Assembly (NCBI GenBank): GCA_049974865.1
Contig: JBNGCX010000007.1
Location: forward strand, 19,604-83,603
Length of the DNA stretch: 64,000 nt
Direction of reading: 5' to 3'
Source of the DNA: JAGSOU01 sp049974865
Lineage (GTDB): Bacteria > Pseudomonadota > Alphaproteobacteria > Rhodobacterales > Rhodobacteraceae
The translations under genes were made by a program, and so were the position numbers. A model generated the notes under the pieces. That model worked only from the letters and a program-made list of their open reading frames with translations, made no database searches and was not told where the DNA came from. Positions within the stretch are counted from its first letter, which is position 1, and each line of letters starts with the position of its first letter. Positions 1 to 7,346 of this stretch are shown piece after piece.

Positions 1-288
1 GTCACTTTTCGCCTTTTGACGGTGCTGCCCGCGGCAGCGCTGGGCGAGGCGTTTGGCCTTGGCGATGGGTGGCGGAAGACCGCGGGTCATGTCCGCACGT
101 TTCTCGTGCTTGCCGTTCTGACCATTCTGATTCAGGGGATCATCAATTGGGTGACCGGCGGAGTCGGGTTCGCGACCCCGGTTTCCTTGACGATCTACTA
201 CGTTTCCGAGTGGGTGAAGCTGATGGTCGGGATTTCGATCCTGACCACGCTTTACGGGCATTTCGTCGAGAACCGGGCGCTGGGCTAG
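1..288 (+). CDS. C-terminal fragment of an uncharacterised membrane protein (5' end outside window)
   Basis: The frame is open from base 1 and ends in TAG, so only the last 95 codons are present and the true start lies upstream. The fragment shows a Leu/Ala-rich segment, a GDGWRKT-type polar turn, then two hydrophobic stretches (FLVLAVLTILIQGIINWV and a second around KLMVGISILTTLYG) that look like membrane helices, with a short polar C-terminus. This is typical of multi-pass proteins of unknown function in this family of bacteria. I do not recognise a specific function. It converges on the gene at 358-1407. Confidence 0.7.
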   Translation, partial: VTFRLLTVLPAAALGEAFGLGDGWRKTAGHVRTFLVLAVLTILIQGIINWVTGGVGFATPVSLTIYYVSEWVKLMVGISILTTLYGHFVENRALG

Positions 289-316
289 GGTCCGGCTGCC
301 GGGATGGAGGGTGCCG

Positions 317-346
317 CCCGGGCCGCAGGAAGAGATGCGGCCCGGG
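317..346. terminator. Perfect 11-bp inverted repeat between convergent genes
   Basis: CCCGGGCCGCA (317-327) is exactly complementary to TGCGGCCCGGG (336-346) across an 8-nt loop. It lies between the stop of the membrane protein gene (288) and the stop of the gene on the other strand (358). There is no T-tract on either side, so it is a hairpin at a convergent junction that may stall or protect transcript ends; whether it terminates is inference. Confidence 0.5.
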
Positions 347-357
347 GGATCAACGGA

Positions 358-1407
358 TCAGTTCGCGACGGTGGTGGTGCCGCCGGTCCCGGAGGTGTCG
401 GCGTCGGCGATTTCCTCGCCTTCATCCGCACCGTCGCCGCCGGTATCCGTCGAAGCATCGGCATCCGCCTCTTCCTCGGGCGGCTCCAGGCCCAGCAGGT
501 TGTGCAGCTCGGTCAGCGCCTCGAAGGACAGCTCGCGCCCGTTCGCCGCGGCGTCCAGGGCCTCCTGCTGTTCTTCGGGGGCGGCCGCGATCTCGTCCTC
601 AAGCGTTGCGATCTCGTCCTCGTAGCCGGAGATCTCCTGTTCCAGGTCGCTGACCTGGCGCTCATGATCCTTCGCTTCGGCGAGTTCGTCTTCCAGTGTG
701 TCGACCAGGTCCTGGTCCACGTTTTCCGCGGCAAGGGCCTCGTCGAGTTCCTTCTGGATATCCGCCGAGTTGCGGCCGCTGTATCCGTCCTCGAGCTTGT
801 CCAGCGCATCCTGCGCGTCTGCGAGATCTTGCTCGGCGATCTCGAGGTCTTCGCGGGCCTGCTCTTCGGCCAGGATGGCGTCGCGATAGGCGGCGATCCG
901 GCCGACCTGGCTGTCGGGGCCGGCATTGGCCAGGGCCTGCGGGCTGGCATGCGCCGCGTTGAGGCCCTTGAGTTCCGACGCCAGGGCGCCGCGGCTGGCC
1001 GCCGGCCGGGCCGCGGGCTTGGGCGAGGACCTCACGGCCGTGTCCGGGGCGGAGCTGGCGGTCGTCGTGGCGGTGTTTTTCGACTTGCCCGTGAAGACCT
1101 TGTTGAGGAACGCGCCGACCGGGTTGGACGGGCCGCGGCTGTCGCTGTTGCCCCGGTTGTTGCGGTCCTTGCCGCGGTCGCTCTTGCCGCCTTTGTCCGG
1201 GCCGCCCTTGCCGCTGTTGCCGCGGTCGCCGCCGCGATCCCCGCCGTTGCCGTTGCCTTGACCGCCGCCATTGCCGCCGCCGTTTCCGCCACCGTTCGCG
1301 GCGAGGCCGGGCTCGGCGCTTAGGATCAGGCTGCCGGTGGCGACCGGGGCGAAGGTCAGGGCGAAAACCGTCAGCGCGCCGGCGATTTTTTGGAGTGAGC
1401 GTGTCAT
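358..1407 (-). CDS. Secreted Gly/Asn-rich coiled-coil protein of unknown function
   Basis: 349 residues. The N-terminus has a Sec-type signal peptide (MTRSLQKIAG, then a hydrophobic run, ending near a Leu-Ala-Ala). Residues about 38-95 are low-complexity, made of GGGN, GGDRG and GKGG units rich in Gly, Asn, Arg and Lys. Residues about 165-285 are strongly acidic with heptad-like Leu/Ile spacing (for example DLADAQDALDKLED and EISGYEDEIATLEDEI), which predicts a long coiled coil. The tail is Asp/Glu/Thr-rich. It is divergent from ilvA with 131 nt between starts. A positive, flexible region beside a long acidic rod suggests an envelope structural or binding role, but no family is recognised. 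Confidence 0.75.
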   Translation of the reverse strand: MTRSLQKIAGALTVFALTFAPVATGSLILSAEPGLAANGGGNGGGNGGGQGNGNGGDRGGDRGNSGKGGPDKGGKSDRGKDRNNRGNSDSRGPSNPVGAFLNKVFTGKSKNTATTTASSAPDTAVRSSPKPAARPAASRGALASELKGLNAAHASPQALANAGPDSQVGRIAAYRDAILAEEQAREDLEIAEQDLADAQDALDKLEDGYSGRNSADIQKELDEALAAENVDQDLVDTLEDELAEAKDHERQVSDLEQEISGYEDEIATLEDEIAAAPEEQQEALDAAANGRELSFEALTELHNLLGLEPPEEEADADASTDTGGDGADEGEEIADADTSGTGGTTTVAN

Positions 1408-1538
1408 GTGGTCCCCGTTCTTTCTTGGTGCTTTGGGCTGTGTGGGTGAAGATTGCGGCCGAAACCTGGCAATTCTTGGGCGTGTGTCGCGGCGAATAGT
1501 CCCTTGTCTCGACCCTGCATTCGCGACAGGAACGTAAT

Positions 1539-2786
1539 ATGAGCGAATTTACTGAAAAAGCGCGACGCGCCGAGGCGGCGATGCGCAGCGTGTTTCCGCC
1601 GACGCCCCTGCAGCGCAACGATCATCTGTCGGCGCGGTTCGGGGCCGATATCTGGCTCAAGCGCGAGGATCTGAGCCCGGTGCGGTCCTACAAGATCCGC
1701 GGCGCCTTCAACGCCATGCGCAAGGTTCTGGCCGAGAAGCCGGAGCAGAAGGTGTTCGTCTGCGCCAGCGCGGGCAACCATGCGCAGGGCGTGGCCTATG
1801 TGTGCCGGCATTTCGCGGTGCGCGGCGTGATCTTCATGCCGGTGACGACGCCGCAGCAGAAGATCGACAAGACCCGCACCTTCGGCGGCGACAATATCGA
1901 GATCCGCCTGACGGGTGACTATTTCGACGACACGCTGGCCTCGGCGCAGGCCTATTGCGCCGAGGTGGGGGCGCATTTCCTGGCGCCCTTCGACGACCCG
2001 GACGTGATCGAGGGCCAGGCCTCGGTCGCGGTGGAGATGCTGGACGAGCTGGGCCATGCACCCGACATGGTGATCGTCCCGGTGGGTGGCGGCGGGCTGT
2101 CGGCGGGGATGCGCAGCTACCTGGCGGAGGGCGCGCCGCAGACGGTGCTGAAATTCGTTGAGCCGGCCGGCGGCGCCTCGCTGAGCGCGGCGGTGGCGGC
2201 GGGCGAGCCGGTGACGCTGAAGAAGGTGGATACCTTCGTCGACGGCGCCGCGGTCGCGCGGATCGGCGAGCGCACCTTCGCCGCGCTGAAGGGAATCGCG
2301 CCCGAGGACGTGCTGCTGGCACCCGAGGACCGGATCTGCCTCACCATCCTGGAGATGCTGAATGTCGAGGGCATCGTGCTGGAACCCGCCGGCGCGCTGT
2401 CGGTGGACGTGCTGCCCACGCTGGCCGATCAGATCAGGGGCAAGACGGTGGTCTGCGTCACCTCGGGCGGGAATTTCGATTTCGAGCGCCTGCCGGAGGT
2501 CAAGGAACGCGCCCTGCGCTATTCGGGGGTAAAGAAATACTTCATCCTGCGCCTGCCGCAGCGCCCCGGCGCCCTGCGCGATTTCCTTGAGATGCTGGGC
2601 CCCGACGACGATATCGCCCGGTTCGAATACCTGAAGAAATCGGCGCGCAACTTCGGCTCGGTCCTGATCGGGATCGAGACCAAGCAGGCGGCGAATTTCG
2701 ACAGGCTGTTCGGCAAGCTCGATGCCGCCGGCTTCGTCTATCAGGACATCACCGAGGACGAGTTGCTGGCGCAGTTTGTGATCTGA
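1539..2786 (+). CDS. ilvA: Threonine ammonia-lyase (threonine dehydratase), short form with one C-terminal ACT-like domain
   Basis: 415 residues. PLP-dependent deamination of L-threonine to 2-oxobutanoate, the first step of isoleucine synthesis. The Schiff-base lysine is in SYKIRGAF (Lys52), and the phosphate-binding loop is PVGGGGLSAG near residue 180. From about residue 332 the sequence YFILRLPQRPGALRDF begins a single ACT-like regulatory domain, as in the roughly 400-residue biosynthetic form. The start is preceded by ACAGGAA 7-8 nt upstream. Neighbours are unrelated: a secreted protein upstream in divergence and a convergent Nudix gene downstream. No leader-peptide attenuator is visible in the 131-nt upstream gap. 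Confidence 0.95.
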   Translation: MSEFTEKARRAEAAMRSVFPPTPLQRNDHLSARFGADIWLKREDLSPVRSYKIRGAFNAMRKVLAEKPEQKVFVCASAGNHAQGVAYVCRHFAVRGVIFMPVTTPQQKIDKTRTFGGDNIEIRLTGDYFDDTLASAQAYCAEVGAHFLAPFDDPDVIEGQASVAVEMLDELGHAPDMVIVPVGGGGLSAGMRSYLAEGAPQTVLKFVEPAGGASLSAAVAAGEPVTLKKVDTFVDGAAVARIGERTFAALKGIAPEDVLLAPEDRICLTILEMLNVEGIVLEPAGALSVDVLPTLADQIRGKTVVCVTSGGNFDFERLPEVKERALRYSGVKKYFILRLPQRPGALRDFLEMLGPDDDIARFEYLKKSARNFGSVLIGIETKQAANFDRLFGKLDAAGFVYQDITEDELLAQFVI

Positions 2787-2804
2787 CCGGGCTAGCCCCG
2801 GTCA
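2784..2804. terminator. Palindrome containing both stop codons of a convergent pair
   Basis: TGACCGGG (2784-2791) pairs with CCCGGTCA (2797-2804) around a CTAGC loop. The first three bases are the ilvA stop and the last three are the reverse-strand Nudix gene stop. The structure is symmetric and so usable on either strand, but it lacks a T-tract. A role in 3'-end formation is inferred. Confidence 0.5.
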
Positions 2805-3248
2805 GCGCACCCAGCCCAGATGGCGCTGCACGAAATGCCGGTCGCCGGAATTGCCAAGCTGCGCCGCGGCCTCGTCGGCCTCCATCCACAGGGCGGTATG
2901 GCCCGGCTCGCTGGGCGGGCCCAGCGGGCGGACGGGGCGGGCGAGGTAGATATGGCACAGCTTTTCGGCCCAGATGTCGTATTCGGGCATGTAGGTGAAC
3001 CGGCGGAAGGCCCCCAGCCGGCGCTGCGGCGCGATGCGCCAGCCGGTTTCCTCGAACACCTCGCGGTGCAGCGCGGCCAGCGGTGATTCGCCCGGGTCGA
3101 TGCCGCCGCCGGGCAGCTGGAACTCGCGGGTCGGTTCGGCCTGGTGGGTCAGCAGCAGGGAGTTGCCCTGCGCGATCACCGCATAGACCCCCGGGCGCGG
3201 CACGTATCTGCGCCCCGCCTCTGCCGCCTCGCCGAATCGCCGGATCAT
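2802..3248 (-). CDS. Nudix hydrolase, substrate unknown
   Basis: 148 residues from the ATG at 3248 (MIRRFGEAAEAG). The frame is open further upstream, but that extension would run through the hslO promoter and start, so the inner ATG is preferred. The Nudix box is GGGIDPGESPLAALHREVFEETGW, matching GX5EX7REUXEEXGU with the catalytic Arg-Glu-x-x-Glu-Glu. The N-terminus (RPGVYAVIAQGNSLLLTHQ) is the usual first Nudix strand. It hydrolyses a nucleoside diphosphate linked to some group; the exact substrate cannot be read from sequence. It converges on ilvA and is divergent from hslO. Confidence 0.85.
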   Translation of the reverse strand: MIRRFGEAAEAGRRYVPRPGVYAVIAQGNSLLLTHQAEPTREFQLPGGGIDPGESPLAALHREVFEETGWRIAPQRRLGAFRRFTYMPEYDIWAEKLCHIYLARPVRPLGPPSEPGHTALWMEADEAAAQLGNSGDRHFVQRHLGWVR

Positions 3249-3257
3249 GCCTGCCCC

Positions 3258-3288
3258 CTTGGTGTCCCTGTTGCCCCTCTTATATAGG
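3258..3288 (+). promoter_or_regulatory. Sigma-32 (heat-shock) promoter of hslO
   Basis: CTTG at 3258-3261, then 17 nt, then CTTATATAGG at 3279-3288. This fits every defined position of the alphaproteobacterial RpoH consensus CTTG-N17/18-CYTATNTNNG. Transcription would begin near 3295, about 30 nt before the hslO ATG at 3325. Hsp33 is a classic heat-shock gene, so sequence and biology agree. Confidence 0.8.
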
Positions 3289-3324
3289 CACGGTATGCCA
3301 ACGCGTAACGCGTAAAGGAATCCC

Positions 3325-4323
3325 ATGACACTCGCACAAATCGCCTGGGACGACACCGTCCTTCCCTTCCAGCTTGACCGCAGCGACATCCGCGGCCGGG
3401 TCGCCCGGCTGGATGGCGTGCTGGACGAGGTGTTGTCGCAGCACGACTACCCCGCACCGATCGAGGCGCTGGTGGCCGAGGCCGCGCTGCTGACCGCGCT
3501 GATCGGCCAGACCATCAAGCTGCGCTGGAAACTGTCGCTGCAGATCCGCGGCGACGGCCCGGCGCGCCTGATCGCCACCGATTACTTCGCGCCCGCCGAA
3601 GAGGGCGCCCCGGCGCGCATCCGCGCCTATGCCAGCTTTGACGACGCGCGGCTGGAGGCGGGCGGCGACCCCTTCGCCCAGATCGGCAAGGGCTATTTCG
3701 CGATCCTGATCGACCAGGGCAAGGGTATGGTGCCCTACCAGGGGATCACGCCCCTCGCCGGCGGTGCGCTCGCCGCCTGCGCCGAGGCCTATTTCGCCCA
3801 GTCCGAGCAGCTGCCGACGCGGTTCGAGCTGAGCTTCGGCCGCTCGACCCTGCCGGGGCAGGGCGAAAGCTGGCGCGCGGGCGGCGTGATGCTGCAGCAG
3901 ATGCCCGAGGCCTCGCCCTTCGTGGCACAGGGCGGCGGCTCGGGCGAGGACGGGCTGTTGCAGGCCGAGGACATCCTGGAGGGCGACGAGGCCGAGAACT
4001 GGTCGCGCGCCAACCTGCTGCTGGACACGGTGGAAGAACTGGAGTTGATCGGCCCGCAGGTGCAGCCGACCGACCTTCTGCTGCGGCTGTTCCACGAGGA
4101 GATCCCGCGGGTTTTCGACGCGCAGTCGGTGAAATTCGGCTGCACCTGTTCCGAGGATCGCGTGCGCCAGAGCCTGTCGATCTACTCGGCCAAGGACATC
4201 GCGCATATGACCACCGACGAGGGGATCGTGACCGCCGACTGCCAGTTCTGCGGCGCGCATTACGAGCTCGACCCGAAAACCGTCGGCTTCGAGGCCGAGG
4301 AGGCGTCGGGTGACGGGGCGTGA
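3325..4323 (+). CDS. hslO: Hsp33, redox-regulated holdase chaperone
   Basis: 332 residues, slightly longer than the E. coli protein. Cytosolic chaperone activated by oxidation: in reduced cells four cysteines hold zinc, and disulphide formation unfolds the linker and exposes the binding surface. The zinc site is present as CxC (Cys273 and Cys275, in GCTCSEDR) and CxxC (Cys306 and Cys309, in ADCQFCGAHY). It lies 36 nt downstream of a perfect heat-shock promoter and overlaps the next gene by 14 nt, so the two are likely cotranscribed. The start has AAAGGAA just upstream. Confidence 0.95.
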   Translation: MTLAQIAWDDTVLPFQLDRSDIRGRVARLDGVLDEVLSQHDYPAPIEALVAEAALLTALIGQTIKLRWKLSLQIRGDGPARLIATDYFAPAEEGAPARIRAYASFDDARLEAGGDPFAQIGKGYFAILIDQGKGMVPYQGITPLAGGALAACAEAYFAQSEQLPTRFELSFGRSTLPGQGESWRAGGVMLQQMPEASPFVAQGGGSGEDGLLQAEDILEGDEAENWSRANLLLDTVEELELIGPQVQPTDLLLRLFHEEIPRVFDAQSVKFGCTCSEDRVRQSLSIYSAKDIAHMTTDEGIVTADCQFCGAHYELDPKTVGFEAEEASGDGA

Positions 4324-4912
4324 CCCCATTACCCTGCTGCGGCGCGCGCTGTCCGGACCGGGCGGCGCGTCGTCGGATTACGACCTCAATCCCGGCACCG
4401 TCCTGCCCGAGGGGCGCGTCCTGACGCCCGCCGCCGTGCTGGTGGCCGTGCAGGCCACCCCGCAGGGCGGCGAGCTGATCCTGACCAAGCGCTCGTCCCG
4501 GCTCAAACACCACCCGGGGCAGATCGCTTTTCCCGGCGGCAAGCAGGACGAGGGCGACGACGGCCCCGTCGCCACCGCCCTGCGCGAGGCGCGCGAAGAG
4601 ATCGGCCTGCCCGAGGGTAATGTCGAGATCCTGGGCACCCTGCCGGCTCATGAGACGGTGACGGGGTTCACCGTCACGCCGGTTCTGGCCCATGTCACCG
4701 CCCCCTTCGCCGCCGTGCCGGAGGCCGGAGAGGTGGACGAGGTGTTTACCGTGCCGTTCGATCACGTCACGAACCCGGCCCAATTCGTGGTTCAGTGGCG
4801 TTACTGGCGGCGGCAGAGGCGCTATTACTACACCGTTCCCTACGGCCCCTATTACATCTGGGGCGCGACCGCGCGCATCCTGCGCGGGCTGGCCGGAAGG
4901 ATCGCCGCCTGA
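4310..4912 (+). CDS. CoA pyrophosphatase-type Nudix hydrolase (NudL/YeaB family)
   Basis: 200 residues. The CoA-diphosphatase signature upstream of the Nudix box is visible as ILTKRSSRLKHHPGQIAFPGG, and the Nudix box follows as GGKQDEGDDGPVATALREAREEIGL at about residues 76-98. Family members cleave CoA or oxidised CoA to phosphopantetheine and 3',5'-ADP. The gene overlaps hslO by 14 nt and the next gene by TGATG, so it sits in a tight three-gene run (hslO, this gene, CCA-adding-type enzyme) that could share the heat-shock promoter. Confidence 0.88.
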   Translation: MTGRDPITLLRRALSGPGGASSDYDLNPGTVLPEGRVLTPAAVLVAVQATPQGGELILTKRSSRLKHHPGQIAFPGGKQDEGDDGPVATALREAREEIGLPEGNVEILGTLPAHETVTGFTVTPVLAHVTAPFAAVPEAGEVDEVFTVPFDHVTNPAQFVVQWRYWRRQRRYYYTVPYGPYYIWGATARILRGLAGRIAA

Positions 4913-6060
4913 TGCGCATCAAGGAGCCCTGGATATTCGCCCCCGAGACCCAGGCCGTCTGCGCCGCGCTGACCGCGGCGGGGTATCAGGCGCTGTTCGT
5001 GGGCGGCTGCGTGCGCAACGCGCTGCTGGGGGCCGAGGTCAGCGATATCGACATCTCGACCGATGCGCGGCCGGAACAGGTGATTGAACTGGCACGTGCC
5101 GCGGGGCTGAAGCCCGTGCCCACCGGCATCGAGCATGGCACGGTCACGGTGGTCGCGGGCCATGTCCCGCATGAGGTGACCACCTTTCGCCGCGATGTGG
5201 AGACCTTTGGCCGCCACGCCGTGGTGGCCTATGCCGACACCGCCGAGGAGGACGCGCATCGCCGCGATTTTACCATGAACGCGCTCTACGCCACGCCCGA
5301 GGGCGAGGTGGTCGATCCGCTGGGCGGGCTGGTGGACCTGCGGGCGCGGCGGGTGCGCTTCATCGACGATGCCGAGGAGCGGATCAAGGAAGACTACCTG
5401 CGCATCCTGCGCTTCTTCCGGTTCCATGCCTGGTATGGCGACCCCGAGGGCGGGCTGGACCCCGAGGGCTTGGCCGCCTGCGCGGCGCTTTCGGCGGGGT
5501 TAGAGACGCTTTCCAAGGAACGGATCGGGGCCGAGCTGAAGAAACTGCTCTCGGCGCCCGACCCCGCGCCCAGCGTGGCGGCCATGGTGCAGGCGGGGGT
5601 TCTGGCCCATGTCCTGCCCGGCGCCGATGCGCGCGCCCTGCCGGTTCTGGTGCATCTGGAGCAGCAAGAGGGCGTCGCGCCCGACGGCATCCGCCGGCTG
5701 GCGCTGCTGGGCGGCGAGGATCCGGCGGGCCATCTGCGCCTCAGCCGGGCCGAGGCACGGCGGATCGCCACCCTGCGCAACGGGCTGGGCGGGACGGAAA
5801 GGCCGGCTGTGCTGGGTTATGCGCTGGGCGAAGAGGCGGCGCGCGACATGCTGCTGCTGCGCGCGGCGGTTCTTGATACGCCCCTGCCGGAATGCTGGCG
5901 CGACGAGGTCGCGCACGGCGCGGCGCAATGTTTCCCGCTGCGCGCCGCCGACCTGATGCCGGACCTCGAAGGGCCTGAACTTGGCCAACGCCTGAAGGAG
6001 CTGGAGGCGCGATGGGTCGCCTCGGGCTTCACCCTCACCAAATCGCAACTGCTGGGCTGA
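4912..6060 (+). CDS. CCA-adding / poly(A) polymerase family tRNA nucleotidyltransferase
   Basis: 382 residues from the ATG at 4912, which overlaps the previous stop as TGATG; an upstream in-frame ATG would run into the preceding gene and is rejected. The class II nucleotidyltransferase head has GGCVRNALLG (31-40) and the metal-binding DID (45-47). The ERRDF-like motif is RRDFTMNAL near residue 116 and the RNA-binding neck is EERIKEDYLRILRFFRF near 157-173. It adds or repairs the tRNA 3' CCA. The family also contains poly(A) polymerases, and the two cannot be separated with certainty here. Confidence 0.88.
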   Translation: MRIKEPWIFAPETQAVCAALTAAGYQALFVGGCVRNALLGAEVSDIDISTDARPEQVIELARAAGLKPVPTGIEHGTVTVVAGHVPHEVTTFRRDVETFGRHAVVAYADTAEEDAHRRDFTMNALYATPEGEVVDPLGGLVDLRARRVRFIDDAEERIKEDYLRILRFFRFHAWYGDPEGGLDPEGLAACAALSAGLETLSKERIGAELKKLLSAPDPAPSVAAMVQAGVLAHVLPGADARALPVLVHLEQQEGVAPDGIRRLALLGGEDPAGHLRLSRAEARRIATLRNGLGGTERPAVLGYALGEEAARDMLLLRAAVLDTPLPECWRDEVAHGAAQCFPLRAADLMPDLEGPELGQRLKELEARWVASGFTLTKSQLLG

Positions 6061-6063
6061 GCC

Positions 6064-6657
6064 ATGCCGCTGGAAAGTTTTCTGACCCTCTTCGTCCTGG
6101 CCGTGACCTCGGCCTTCACGCCGGGGCCCAACAACGCGCTGGTGGCCAATTCCGCCGTGCAGTTCGGGTTGCGCCGCAGCGTACCCCATATCCTGGGCAT
6201 CGGGCTGGGCTTTCCGCTGATGATCTTCATCGTGGGGTTCTTCCTGGCCGGCATCTTCCGCCAGAGTGAGCTGCTGCGCGAAACCCTGCGCTGGGGCGGG
6301 GCGCTGATCCTGCTGTGGGTGGCGTGGAAAGTGGCGACTTCGGGCGGAATAGGCTCTGTTTCGGGCAAGCCGCGCCCCTTCACCTTCGTCGAGGCGGCGG
6401 CGTTCCAGTGGATCAACCCCAAGGCCTGGACCATGGCCGTGGCCATCACCTCGCAATTCGTCGCCGGCACCGCGCCGCTGACCTCGGCGCTGATCGTGGC
6501 GGGGGTGTTCATCGGCGTCGGCCTGACGTCGGCCTCGAGTTGGGCCGTCGCGGGCTCCGCCATCACCCGCTGGCTGACGACCGAGGGGCGGATGCGCTGG
6601 TTCAACCGCGCCATGGGCGCGCTGATCGCGGGCTGCGTGGTGCTGTTGGTGCTGTGA
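6064..6657 (+). CDS. LysE-family exporter, first of a tandem pair
   Basis: 197 residues. The LysE/RhtB signature FTPGPNNALVANSAVQFG is near the N-terminus, followed by about five to six hydrophobic helices and the conserved FQWINPKAWTMAVA motif in the middle. These inner-membrane proteins export amino acids or related small molecules; the substrate is unknown. It starts 3 nt after the preceding stop and overlaps the next LysE gene (GTGA), so the pair probably arose by duplication and is co-translated. Confidence 0.88.
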   Translation: MPLESFLTLFVLAVTSAFTPGPNNALVANSAVQFGLRRSVPHILGIGLGFPLMIFIVGFFLAGIFRQSELLRETLRWGGALILLWVAWKVATSGGIGSVSGKPRPFTFVEAAAFQWINPKAWTMAVAITSQFVAGTAPLTSALIVAGVFIGVGLTSASSWAVAGSAITRWLTTEGRMRWFNRAMGALIAGCVVLLVL

Positions 6658-7241
6658 GCCTGCTCGACCCCCTCTATGCTTTCGTCTTCGCCGGGCTGTT
6701 CTCGCCCGGGCCGAACGTGATCCTGCTGACGGCCTCGGGCGCGCGGTTCGGGTTCCGCCGCACGCTGCCGCATGTGGCGGGGGTGGCGCTGGGCGTGGGC
6801 GTGATCGCGGCGGTGACGGGCGTCGGCATCGGGGCGCTGCTGCTGGCGCAGCCGGGGCTGACGGTGGTGTTGAAGGGGCTGGCGGCGGGGTGGATCCTGT
6901 GGATGGCGTGGAAGCTGGCGCGTTCCGCCCGCGCGCCGGAGGCCGCGGCGCGGGCACGGCCCTTTACCCTGGTCGAGGCCGTGCTTTTCCAATGGGTCAA
7001 CCCCAAGGTCTGGGCGGTCGCGCTGGCCGCCGCCTCGGGCTATGCGGCGGGGCTGGCGCCCTGGGCCGAGGCCGCGCGGTTGGCCGGGGCCTTTTCCGGC
7101 ATCAACCTCTTCGTCTGCCTGTTCTGGAGCTTTGCCGGTTCGCTGCTGAGCTACCTGCTGCACCACCCGCGCGCGTGGTCGATCTTCATGCTGGCCATGG
7201 CGGCGGCGCTGGCCGCGTCGGCGGTGATGGTTTTCCTGTGA
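6654..7241 (+). CDS. LysE-family exporter, second of a tandem pair
   Basis: 195 residues from a GTG at 6654 that overlaps the TGA of the first LysE gene. The frame is open upstream, but the family N-terminus (DPLYAFVFAGLFSPGPNVILL) fixes this start. It has the conserved SPGPNVILL and FQWVNPKVWAVALA motifs and five to six membrane helices. It is a paralogue of the upstream gene and clearly diverged from it. It is likely expressed with it and possibly forms a hetero-oligomer or exports a different substrate; that is inference. Confidence 0.87.
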   Translation: MSLLDPLYAFVFAGLFSPGPNVILLTASGARFGFRRTLPHVAGVALGVGVIAAVTGVGIGALLLAQPGLTVVLKGLAAGWILWMAWKLARSARAPEAAARARPFTLVEAVLFQWVNPKVWAVALAAASGYAAGLAPWAEAARLAGAFSGINLFVCLFWSFAGSLLSYLLHHPRAWSIFMLAMAAALAASAVMVFL

Positions 7242-7346
7242 CCTGAAGGTGGCTATATCCGGGGAAAGACCTTGCGAAAGTCCCGTCATGCCCTGCTTCC
7301 CTGACGCCCCGACGGATCTGCGCCCACCCCGCGCCATGGGGGCGGC

